NCBI GenBank assembly: GCA_019234035.1
Contig: JAFALX010000231.1
Coordinates: forward strand, 1 to 11,830
Direction: 5' to 3'
Length of the DNA stretch: 11,830 bases
From: Candidatus Dormiibacterota bacterium
GTDB lineage: Bacteria > Chloroflexota > Dormibacteria > Aeolococcales > Aeolococcaceae
Made by a program: the position numbers and the translations under genes. Under the pieces are notes generated by a model. The model did not search any database and was not told the DNA's origin. It worked only from the letters and a program-made list of their open reading frames with translations. Positions 6,322-11,830 of this stretch are shown here, piece by piece. Every line of letters begins with the position of its first letter. The stretch's first letter is position 1.

Positions 6322-6744
6322 CTAAAAATTCAGATAGGCGGACCAGCCCCAAGAACCGTCGATGCCCTCGGCCGTGGTTACGTCGGATTGGGGTCCGCAA
6401 TTACCGTAGTACCAGTCGGGCGAGCTTTCCGAGACGTAGTTCGTGTTGTACAGCGTGTAGCTCTGATCAAACCCAGTGAATCCTCCACAGACCCACGTTC
6501 GCAAGTCGTCCGCCGATATCCACGAGACGCCACCCCATCCGTTGTATGTTTGGGCCTCGTAGTGAATGTACCCGCATCCGTCGTAGACATAGAAAAGGCT
6601 TCCTTCCGAGCCGTTCGGCCCGAAGGCATCCTTTTCTCCCGAGCCTGAGCACGGATCGGCTGCTACTCGCTGCGCCGGTTGCGCGATGAGCGAGGTCACA
6701 CCCAGGATCGCGGCCGTCAACAGGAGCACCGCGCGCGTTGCCAT
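6322..6744 (-). CDS. Small secreted Trp/Tyr-rich protein with four cysteines, function unknown
   Basis: A 140-residue protein with a classical signal peptide: MATRAVLLLTAAILGVTSLIA, with likely cleavage after the Ala-Ala at 28-29. The mature part of about 111 residues starts DPCSGSG and is rich in Gly, Tyr and Trp. It has four cysteines (32, 57, 86, 116), an even number fitting two disulfides. Local motifs are DGCGYIHYEAQTYNGWGG, RTWVCGGF and DWYYGNCGPQ. The composition is that of a compact secreted binding domain or a small toxin or inhibitor, but no family is recognised. The next gene is 13 bases downstream. ATG at 6744 is chosen because the signal peptide starts there, although its upstream sequence has no good ribosome-binding site. 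A strong GGAGGA lies further upstream, in front of a GTG in another frame, as described in the findings. Confidence 0.6.
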   Translation of the reverse strand: MATRAVLLLTAAILGVTSLIAQPAQRVAADPCSGSGEKDAFGPNGSEGSLFYVYDGCGYIHYEAQTYNGWGGVSWISADDLRTWVCGGFTGFDQSYTLYNTNYVSESSPDWYYGNCGPQSDVTTAEGIDGSWGWSAYLNF

Positions 6745-7210
6745 GCTTCGGCGACTGCGAGCTGGTCCGCGCTTCAGAGGTCACCGGTCTGTCCTCCAGT
6801 GTTCCCCCTAGTACCGATCATCGTTGCATATCGCTGACGCCACCTCACTATATGCACGTCGCACTGTGCGGCCGCGACGCTGACGTCGCCCTCGGGTGGC
6901 GCCGTGTCGTCGGCTGGCAGCACAACTCGGCCGCATGACTCGCACATCTCCGCCTAGCATCAGAGAAGCCAGTATCGTGACAAGCATTACGAATGTGGCG
7001 CCCGGCTCGTTCCCGATAGCGCCGAACGCTCACGCGGTCCAATGCGCAACAACGGGCTGAGCCGAGGCAGGAAGCTTCCCGACACGAGCAATGTCGATGT
7101 GCCTGAAGCAGCAGCGAGCGTGCGCCACTGGATCGAGACTGCTGTTGAGCGCGACCGCGCTGCAGAACAATCGCGTGCGTAGACGCGGCGTTCGTCGAGC
7201 GACGGTACGA
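6745..7210. other. Spacer of about 465 bases; GGAGGA leader and one doubtful short frame
   Basis: No domain-bearing gene is seen. The right half, on the plus strand, holds an open frame from 6958 to a TAG at 7180-7182, with its only ATG at 7042. It would give 46 residues ending SVRHWIETAVERDRAAEQ, a helical-looking end. No ribosome-binding site precedes it, so it may be the relic of a larger gene or chance. The left end contains the GGAGGA (6797-6792) leader of the secreted-protein operon. Confidence 0.4.
7042..7182 (+). CDS. Doubtful small ORF (46 residues) or gene relic
   Basis: ATG at 7042 to TAG at 7182. The C-terminal half (VPEAAASVRHWIETAVERDRA) has amphipathic helix character, and the same frame stays open upstream to 6958. 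There is no ribosome-binding site and no family. It is recorded only because it may be the end of a decayed gene lying convergent with marR. Confidence 0.15.
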   Translation: MRNNGLSRGRKLPDTSNVDVPEAAASVRHWIETAVERDRAAEQSRA

Positions 7211-7777
7211 CTACTTCGTCGCCGTCTGAGCTGATCTCTGCGCTGTGTTCCGCGGCTGTGGTGGGTCGGTTGGCGCCGCCTCGTTGCGCATGACGTCGAC
7301 GCGACGCTGCACCCGCGCGAGCAGCTGCAACAGCTGCTGTCGCTCGGGCTCGCTGAGGTCCTGGAACATCTCCTTGGTGACGCGATGTGTCACCGGAAGG
7401 ATCTGATCGACCACGTCGCGGCCGGCGTCGGTGATGTCGATCAGCAGCATGCGACGGTCGTCGGGGTGCGGCAGCCGGCGGACGAGTCCGCGCCGTACCA
7501 GCGTGTCGATCAGCGACGTCATGGTGCCGGTGGTCGTCACCATCCGCTCCGCCACGATCGATGGCGGCAGCGGTGTCCCCTCCCCCTCGATGATGGCCAG
7601 CACTTGGAATGCGGCCACGGAGATATCGACGAACGGCCGGCGCCGCCGGGTCAGCTCTGCGAGGAGCAGCGAGCCGGTGCGCGCGAGGTTGATCGAGCAG
7701 TCGGAGGCGGACCGGCTGGCGCCGGGGAACTCCTCCTCGAAGGAGTCCCCCTGGCGCTTGAGGCGCGAGTCAGCCAA
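7211..7777 (-). CDS. MarR-family transcriptional regulator
   Basis: A 188-residue regulator with a MarR winged helix: ISVAAFQVLAIIEGEG, then PPSIVAERMVTTTGTMTSLIDTLVRRGLV (recognition region), then the wing HPDDRRMLLIDITDAG. The Asp-Arg wing is typical of MarR. Long helices on both sides form the dimer interface. The C-terminal 25 residues or so are disordered and rich in Pro, Gln and Thr. A TTG at 7777 is the best start: it gives MADSRLKRQGDSFEEEF and overlaps the end of the upstream gene by eight bases, while longer versions read into that gene's shadow. The tight overlap indicates cotranscription and coupling. It probably binds the perfect 22-bp palindrome in front of the operon and is released by a phenolic or other small ligand; the ligand is inferred only from family habit. 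Confidence 0.88.
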   Translation of the reverse strand: MADSRLKRQGDSFEEEFPGASRSASDCSINLARTGSLLLAELTRRRRPFVDISVAAFQVLAIIEGEGTPLPPSIVAERMVTTTGTMTSLIDTLVRRGLVRRLPHPDDRRMLLIDITDAGRDVVDQILPVTHRVTKEMFQDLSEPERQQLLQLLARVQRRVDVMRNEAAPTDPPQPRNTAQRSAQTATK

Positions 7778-8072
7778 CCGCCACCGGGTACGTGGCCTCC
7801 TCCGCCTTCTGGGCGAAGGTGATCTGCGGCTCGCCGATGACACCGGCGCGGCCCATGATCTCGCGCAGCGACGGGTCCTGCGAGAAGGCCTTGGCCCGAT
7901 CCAGGTCGGCGAAGACGTTGACAACGATCAGGTCGTTGGGATCGCCGTCGACCCGGTAGACCTGATCACCGAGGCCGCCGTACTTCGCGCGCACCCTGCC
8001 GTGCTCCTGGAAGAGAGGCAGCCAGGTGTCGTAGTCGCGGACCTTGTGACGCACGATGACCGCTGCGTTCAT
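7770..8072 (-). CDS. Dimeric alpha/beta-barrel protein (antibiotic biosynthesis monooxygenase-like)
   Basis: A 100-residue protein starting MNAAVIVRHKVRDYDTWLPLF, a first strand and helix characteristic of ferredoxin-like dimeric barrels (ABM/DABB type). Then come VYRVDGDPNDLIVVNVFADLDRAKAF and a final helix and strand (LREIMGRAGVIGEPQITFAQ). Members are cofactor-free monooxygenases, heme-degrading enzymes, or proteins of unknown function. No heme-binding or catalytic set can be assigned here. ATG at 8072 is chosen over an upstream in-frame ATG at 8129, because the GGGGG-type ribosome-binding site lies seven bases before it and the upstream stretch is the palindromic operator. It is the first gene of an operon with marR. 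Its likely role is acting on, or protecting from, the compound the MarR senses. Confidence 0.8.
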   Translation of the reverse strand: MNAAVIVRHKVRDYDTWLPLFQEHGRVRAKYGGLGDQVYRVDGDPNDLIVVNVFADLDRAKAFSQDPSLREIMGRAGVIGEPQITFAQKAEEATYPVAVG

Positions 8073-8113
8073 GGTGAACCCCCAGTTCTGAGCCGTTCGT
8101 TGGCTCGTGGTCG

Positions 8114-8135
8114 AGTAGCTTGATATCAAGCTACT
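8114..8135. promoter_or_regulatory. Perfect 22-bp palindrome, likely MarR operator
   Basis: The half-site AGTAGCTTGAT is followed directly by its exact reverse complement. It sits 42 bases upstream of the ABM-like gene start and covers the expected -10 of the promoter whose -35 is at 8157-8152. TTGATATCAA-type cores are usual for MarR-family operators, and marR is the second gene of the operon, so autoregulation is the simplest reading. Confidence 0.8.
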
Positions 8136-8157
8136 ACATGGCGAGCGAGCCTGTCAA
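8115..8157 (-). promoter_or_regulatory. Promoter of the ABM-marR operon
   Basis: On the minus strand a perfect -35 TTGACA (8157-8152) is followed, with an 18-base spacer, by TAGCTT as the -10; TAGTAG with a 15-base spacer is a weaker alternative. The -10 falls inside the 22-bp palindrome, the expected layout for repression by steric block. Confidence 0.6.
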
Positions 8158-8175
8158 GCGGCCGGCGCGGCGAGT

Positions 8176-8922
8176 TCAGCGCGCCGGTTTCGCGGCAGGC
8201 TGTGCTGTCTCGGCGGCCTCTCGGATCAGGCGTACCGCTTCGGGCACTCCGCCGTCCCAGGCAGGTCCGTGCCCCGGCAGCATCCAGGTCGCATCGACTG
8301 CCTCGATGAGACCGAGCGAGGTCACCGCTTCGGCCGGCTGCAGCGTGAAGGGCGCCGGCTTCGGGCCGCTTGCACCGGTGACCACGTTGCGTGTCGTCAT
8401 CTCGTCGCCGACGAACAGCGCATCGACGGACGGGACGTGCACCGAGACGCTGCCGGGGGTGTGACCGGGCGTGTGGATGATGCGCGGCGAGCCGGGGATG
8501 TCGAGGACCTGTCCGTCGTCGACCGGCTGCAGGTGCTCGGCCGGCGGAATGCGCAGCCCACCATGCGTGGCCGAATACCAGAGGAAGCCGGTGATCGGCC
8601 CGACCTTCACCGGACCCCACCCCGTCATGGGCTTCTTCACCTTCAGCTGCGCTCGGTCGACGTCGGCCGCATGGACGTGCGCCGAAATGCCCTTCTCCTG
8701 GTACAGCCGTCTGGCGAACCCGATATGATCGGTGTCGCCGTGCGTGAGCACGAGCGCACGGACGTTGTCGATGCTCTTGCCGATCGACGCGAGCTCCGCC
8801 AGCAGCAGCTTCCAGTAGCCGGGCAGCGCTGCGTCGATGATCGTGACGTCGTCGCCGTCCACGATCAGGTAGCTGTTGACGATGTCGGCGCCGATGCGGT
8901 GCAGGCCGGGGGCGATCTTCAT
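8176..8922 (-). CDS. Metallo-beta-lactamase-fold hydrolase
   Basis: A 248-residue MBL-fold enzyme. The metal site reads THGDTDH (His61, Asp63, Asp65, His66), followed by HTPGHTPGS (His150, His154), VGDE (Asp173) and LPGHGPAW (His218). The canonical first block is H-x-H-x-D-H; here the second His is Asp63, a substitution seen in a sub-group of MBL hydrolases with LTHGDTDH. The rest of the two-metal site is present, so it is probably active on an ester, lactone, thioester or similar substrate that cannot be named. ATG at 8922 is preferred over GTG at 8937 because GGAGAG lies seven bases before it. It is transcribed away from the SnoaL/VOC gene, with a shared 126-base regulatory gap. Its stop is 41 bases upstream of the marR operator, so the ABM-marR operon has its own promoter. 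Confidence 0.88.
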   Translation of the reverse strand: MKIAPGLHRIGADIVNSYLIVDGDDVTIIDAALPGYWKLLLAELASIGKSIDNVRALVLTHGDTDHIGFARRLYQEKGISAHVHAADVDRAQLKVKKPMTGWGPVKVGPITGFLWYSATHGGLRIPPAEHLQPVDDGQVLDIPGSPRIIHTPGHTPGSVSVHVPSVDALFVGDEMTTRNVVTGASGPKPAPFTLQPAEAVTSLGLIEAVDATWMLPGHGPAWDGGVPEAVRLIREAAETAQPAAKPAR

Positions 8923-8978
8923 GCGTCGACTCTCCACCCTTGCGTGATCACTCGATGGTGGTTCTGCGTGTTCAAACG

Positions 8979-9010
8979 TTGACCCCGCTGTCCGGTGCGG
9001 GGTCTAGCAT
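8979..9010 (+). promoter_or_regulatory. Putative promoter of the SnoaL/VOC pair
   Basis: TTGACC (8979-8984) as -35, with TCTAGC (9003-9008, 18-base spacer) or TAGCAT (9005-9010, 20-base spacer) as -10. The resemblance to actinobacterial promoters is fair. An inverted repeat occupies the spacer. Confidence 0.45.
8981..9004. promoter_or_regulatory. Inverted repeat between -35 and -10, possible operator
   Basis: Perfect eight-base arms GACCCCGC and GCGGGGTC flank an eight-base centre. The repeat lies in the gap between the divergent MBL and SnoaL/VOC genes and fills the putative promoter spacer, a good place for a dimeric repressor or activator. Its sequence is unlike both the TetR and the MarR palindromes in this window, so the cognate regulator is probably elsewhere. 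Confidence 0.55.
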
Positions 9011-9048
9011 GCGGTGACCAACCTCGCAATGGAGGCGCGGAGTTTGCG

Positions 9049-9882
9049 ATGACCGACACGGCGGACCTGCAGCTGCTGGAGCGCATCTGGGAGGCACGAC
9101 TGGCCGGCGATCTCGGGCCGCTGCGCGATGCGCTGGCTCCCGATGCGCAGTGGTTCAACGTCTCCGAGGGCGAGTGGGACTGCCACGATCGCGACACGAT
9201 CCTGCGCGTGATGCAGGCCAACATGGGCCGCGGCATCTCCGGCAACATGGAGGACGTCGCGCAATTTGGCAGTCGCGTCGTGGTCGGATTCCGTCCCAGC
9301 GGCCGAGCACCGAGCCGCCGCCTCGACAACGGCCTCATCTACCTGGTCGTCACCGTCAACGGCGGCGCGATCACCGAGCTCAAGGCGTGCGAGTCGCGTG
9401 CCAGCGCGGTCGCATACGCAGAGACCGGCGTGCGGCCGGGACAGGCGTCCGCTCCCGCTCCCGATCCGGGGGTGCGGGCCCCCGAAGTCGCGATGCAGCC
9501 CCCGGCGCAGCGCGTGCGCAACCTCGTCCCGTTCGTCAACGTCGCCGACGTCGCCCGTTCAATCGACTTCTACGCCCACCTCGGCTTCGTGGTGACGAGC
9601 GAGTTCGCACCGCACGACGAGCTGATCTGGGCTGCGCTGCAAAGCGAGGACGCCGAGCTGATGCTCAACCACTCGCACGATCCGATCGACGCCAGCGTGC
9701 TCTTCTATCTGTACTCCGACGACCTGCCGGCCCTGCGCGAGCAGCTCATCGGGGCGGGCATCGATGCGGGCGACATCGTCGACGGGCAGCCGGGACCGCG
9801 CGAGGAGATGAAGCTCGTCGATCCGGACGGATACGTCGTCATGGTCGCGCAGATCGAGGAAAACTCCCAAGGAGAACGGTGA
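9049..9882 (+). CDS. Two-domain protein: SnoaL-like (NTF2) domain fused to a VOC/glyoxalase domain
   Basis: A 277-residue protein. Residues about 5-125 form a SnoaL-like NTF2 fold: LLERIWEARLAGDLGPLRDAL, a cupped strand region with DAQWFNV and VVVGFRPSG, and YLVVTVNGGAITELKACES. A Pro/Ala-rich linker (about 132-155) follows. A VOC domain then runs from about 160: NLVPFVNVADVARSIDFYAHLGF to KLVDPDGYVVMVAQIE. The usual metal-binding His at the first VOC strand and Glu at the last are not evident (Pro-Phe-Val and Val-Met-Val instead), so it may bind ligand without metal. ATG at 9049 is chosen from GGAG six bases before it; an upstream in-frame GTG would lie in the promoter. The stop TGA shares a base with the next gene's ATG. 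Its role is probably binding or converting a small molecule; the substrate is unknown. Confidence 0.82.
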   Translation: MTDTADLQLLERIWEARLAGDLGPLRDALAPDAQWFNVSEGEWDCHDRDTILRVMQANMGRGISGNMEDVAQFGSRVVVGFRPSGRAPSRRLDNGLIYLVVTVNGGAITELKACESRASAVAYAETGVRPGQASAPAPDPGVRAPEVAMQPPAQRVRNLVPFVNVADVARSIDFYAHLGFVVTSEFAPHDELIWAALQSEDAELMLNHSHDPIDASVLFYLYSDDLPALREQLIGAGIDAGDIVDGQPGPREEMKLVDPDGYVVMVAQIEENSQGER

Positions 9883-10286
9883 TGGACCTGACGCTCGAAG
9901 TGATCCCGGTGCCCGTCAGCGACACGGACGCCGCCAAGGCCTTCTACGCAGACAAGCTCGGCTTCACTGTCGACATGGACATCCGCATGAGTGACTCGGT
10001 GCGCTTCGTGCAGCTGACGCCGCCGGGATCGGCGTGTTCCATCCACATCGGGGATGGCACCACGGTGATGGAGCCGGGCAGCGTGAAGGGGTTGATCCTC
10101 TGCGTCGAGAGCGCCGCCGATGCACGGGCGGCACTCTCGGAGAAGGGCGTCGAGCTCAGCGAGATCGAGGAGCAGCCGTGGGGCCGCCATGTGTACTTCA
10201 GCGACCCCGACGGCAACACCTGGACGCTGCAGGAATCGTTCGCGCGCAACGAGCGTCGCGCCACGGAAAACGCAGCGAGCGCCTAG
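9882..10286 (+). CDS. VOC superfamily protein (glyoxalase/bleomycin-resistance/dioxygenase fold)
   Basis: A 134-residue single-module VOC protein: LEVIPVPVSDTDAAKAFYADKLGFTVDMD, a central PPGSACSIHIGDGT, and the repeat half SVKGLILCVESAADARAALSEKGVELSEI, ending YFSDPDGNTWTLQES. The DPDGN-W-LQ ending is characteristic of one bacterial VOC subgroup, which dimerises to form the active sites. The His expected in the first strand of glyoxalase I is absent, so glyoxalase activity should not be assumed. The start overlaps the preceding stop by one base (TGATG) and AAGGAG lies just upstream, so translation is coupled. The partner may be a heterodimer mate for the upstream VOC domain, which is inference. 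Confidence 0.85.
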   Translation: MDLTLEVIPVPVSDTDAAKAFYADKLGFTVDMDIRMSDSVRFVQLTPPGSACSIHIGDGTTVMEPGSVKGLILCVESAADARAALSEKGVELSEIEEQPWGRHVYFSDPDGNTWTLQESFARNERRATENAASA

Positions 10287-10311
10287 CCGCCTCGAACAGC
10301 AGCCACCAGAG

Positions 10312-10360
10312 CACGGTTCTGGACAACGATGTCCTGTTCTGCCGTGGGCACTAGTGTGCC
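10312..10360. terminator. Hairpins in the convergent gap between VOC and rtcB genes
   Basis: Two small stems occur: GGACA/TGTCC with a four-base loop (10321-10334), flanked by CACGG/CCGTG (10312-10346), and GGCAC/GTGCC (10347-10360), which covers the rtcB TAG. There are no T-runs. They may terminate both convergent transcripts, with low certainty. Confidence 0.3.
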
Positions 10361-11736
10361 TTGAGCGACGCCAGCGGCCAGAGGCGGTGTTCCACCTCGG
10401 CAAGCCCGGCCCCGGTGATGGCCTCGATGACCTCCGCGCTCGACTTGTACGCCGGCCCTGACTCGTCGATGGGCACACGGCCGTCGAGGTTCACCACGAT
10501 GCCCGCGCGGCGGTAGTCGTCGTCGATGGCGCGCTGATTGAGCTGGTTCTTCGCCGCGGTGCGCGACATACGCCGTCCCGCACCATGGTTCACGGTGTAG
10601 CCGCTCTTCTTCGAGCCGGTCGGCCGCAGGATGTACGACCAGTCGCGGTTGCTGCCGGGGATCAGCACGGGATGCCCGTCGTCGAACCACGGCGTGCCTT
10701 CCAGCGCCGGGTGGCCGGCGGGGAAGGCACGCGTCGCTCCCTTGCGATGCACGTTCACCCAGCCGAACTCGTCGCTCCACTCACGCTGCACGAGGTTGTG
10801 GCTGATCTCGTAGACGAGCTCCAGATCGGCGCCGAACACCTGGCGAAAGGCCACGCTCACCTCCTCGGCGATGACGAGGCGGTTGATGATTGCGTAGTTG
10901 CCTCCGGCCGCGACGGCGCCGAGGTACTCGTCGCGGTGCTGCGAGCTCGGACCGAACCACGCCTCGTCCAGGTTGCGGATCACGTCGGGCTGCTCGGCCT
11001 TGGCCACGCGGAAGTAGTGCTCGGCCAGGCCGTGTCCGAAGCCGCGGCTGCCGGTGTGGATCTGCACGAACAGCGTGCCGGTCTGCTCGCTGCGCTGCAG
11101 CTCGATGAAGTGGTTGCCGCTGCCCAGCGAGCCCAGCTGGGACATGCCGCGGTCGGCGCGGCTCACGGGCAGCGACCAGGCGTCGTCGACCGGAATGCAG
11201 TTGCGCTCGGCCCTGGTGCGGTCGATGCGGTTGCCGTACGTCCTGGCGTAGTAGTCGGCGCCACCGCGGAGGAGGCGTTCGAACTCCGCACGATCGAGTC
11301 CCGCCAGGCGCTCGACGCCGCGCTCGCCCTGACCCATCGACACGCGCTGCATGACGGCGCGGTTGAAGGCCAGCCGGCGCTGCTCGGTGGCCTTCTCCGC
11401 GGGCACATCCGAGCGCAGCGAGACCATGCCGCAGCCGATGTCGAATCCGACCGGGCCGAGGGCGACCGCTCCGTGGTCGGGATCGGTGACGATGGCGCAG
11501 CCGACGGGCACGCCGTAGCCGTGGTGGCAGTCGGGCGTGATCACGACGAGCTTCACGCCAGGGAACCTCGTCGCCGTGATGATCTGCGAGTAGACCGTGA
11601 CCTCCAGCTCCTCGAGCAGCGCCGGCGTGAGGAACAGCCGCACGGGCACGCCCTTCGACTGCTGCTCGGGCATCACGTAGTACCCGCCCTCGTCGTTGAA
11701 GACGAGCTGCTCTTTCCAGGTTGTCGTGTGAGTCAT
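10351..11736 (-). CDS. rtcB: RtcB-type 3'-phosphate RNA ligase
   Basis: A 461-residue protein with the full RtcB signature. PDCHHGYGVPVG (69-79) comes first, then GFDIGCGM (98-104, metal ligands Asp99 and Cys102), then GSLGSGNHF (202-210, Asn208/His209). Next come HTGSRGFGH (227-235, His227), VYEISHN (308-314, His313) and HRKGATRA (330-337). The guanylylated histidine is His384 in VNHGAGRRMSR. RtcB joins 2',3'-cyclic phosphate or 3'-phosphate RNA ends to 5'-OH using GTP and Mn2+, repairing cleaved RNA or tRNA. All catalytic positions are intact. The start is ATG at 11736 (MTHTTTWKEQL); the frame stays open to 11829 but that stretch looks like leader DNA and is not RtcB-like. It stands alone, convergent with the VOC pair, with no archease, RtcA or RtcR in view. 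Confidence 0.95.
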   Translation of the reverse strand: MTHTTTWKEQLVFNDEGGYYVMPEQQSKGVPVRLFLTPALLEELEVTVYSQIITATRFPGVKLVVITPDCHHGYGVPVGCAIVTDPDHGAVALGPVGFDIGCGMVSLRSDVPAEKATEQRRLAFNRAVMQRVSMGQGERGVERLAGLDRAEFERLLRGGADYYARTYGNRIDRTRAERNCIPVDDAWSLPVSRADRGMSQLGSLGSGNHFIELQRSEQTGTLFVQIHTGSRGFGHGLAEHYFRVAKAEQPDVIRNLDEAWFGPSSQHRDEYLGAVAAGGNYAIINRLVIAEEVSVAFRQVFGADLELVYEISHNLVQREWSDEFGWVNVHRKGATRAFPAGHPALEGTPWFDDGHPVLIPGSNRDWSYILRPTGSKKSGYTVNHGAGRRMSRTAAKNQLNQRAIDDDYRRAGIVVNLDGRVPIDESGPAYKSSAEVIEAITGAGLAEVEHRLWPLASLKAH

Positions 11737-11830
11737 GGCATTGGCATCCCGTCTGTGCGGCAAAGTGATTCCATCATGCCGGTGGTAGTATTCCGCCGCT
11801 GCTTGAGGCGTTTGCGGCAGGGCGATCATG

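Noticed and set aside
7778..7924. N-terminal extension of MarR by 49 residues
   Set aside because: It is low-complexity Arg/Ser/Pro sequence antiparallel in character to coding and lies fully inside the ABM-like gene. The TTG at 7777 gives a natural MarR N-terminus.
8073..8129. Earlier ATG for the ABM-like gene
   Set aside because: It would place the 22-bp operator and ribosome-binding site inside the coding region. The first strand of the fold starts at 8072.
8923..8937. GTG start for the MBL hydrolase
   Set aside because: GGAGAG, the best ribosome-binding site, lies inside these bases and serves the ATG at 8922.
9150..9881. Long upstream extension of the second VOC gene (378-codon frame)
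   Set aside because: The extension is an Arg-rich shadow of the SnoaL-VOC gene. The real start at 9882 has AAGGAG in front and begins exactly at the VOC fold.
11737..11829. N-terminal extension of RtcB by 31 residues
   Set aside because: The extra residues do not resemble RtcB, which begins naturally at MTHTTTWKEQL. The DNA there is less G+C-rich and looks like leader sequence. The window edge prevents a full check.

Overview
This is a GC-rich bacterial window. Its coding style (GTG and TTG starts, G/C-ending codons), regulator types and TAG-type -10 sequences suit a soil or environmental actinobacterium, or a similarly GC-rich lineage such as Chloroflexota. Taxonomy cannot be settled from the sequence alone. 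No complete rRNA, tRNA or CRISPR array is visible.

Layout. (1) Positions 1-245, plus strand: the C-terminal tail of an exported protein, cut by the window edge. (2) Positions 260-3565, minus strand: an exporter operon reading tetR, ABC ATPase, then a duplicated ABC permease. A perfect 17-bp palindrome in front of tetR is the likely autoregulatory operator. (3) Positions 3616-4727: a genetic scar. The start of a plus-strand P-loop kinase-like gene runs into a decayed, truncated IS3-family element, followed by the C-terminal stub of a second IS3 transposase. (4) Positions 4762-7210: a patch visibly poorer in G+C than its surroundings. It holds three predicted exported or membrane-anchored proteins of unknown function on the minus strand, with long non-coding spacers. 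(5) Positions 7211-8157, minus strand: a small-molecule-response operon with a dimeric alpha/beta-barrel (ABM-like) protein and a MarR regulator whose TTG start overlaps the preceding gene. Its promoter has a perfect TTGACA -35 followed by a perfect 22-bp palindrome. (6) Positions 8176-10286: a metallo-beta-lactamase-fold hydrolase on minus, divergent from a plus-strand pair (a SnoaL-like/VOC fusion, then a VOC protein). The divergent promoter region carries a second inverted repeat. (7) Positions 10351-11736, minus strand: a full-length RtcB-type RNA ligase, convergent with the VOC pair.

How it works together. Two regulated systems are readable: a TetR-controlled drug/lipophile exporter, and a MarR-controlled ABM cassette beside MBL and VOC enzymes, consistent with sensing and detoxifying or modifying small reactive or aromatic compounds. 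The substrates are inference only. RtcB is an unrelated RNA-repair gene without a visible archease partner. I see no convincing wholly new system. The least explained part is the low-GC islet of exported proteins beside the IS scar.
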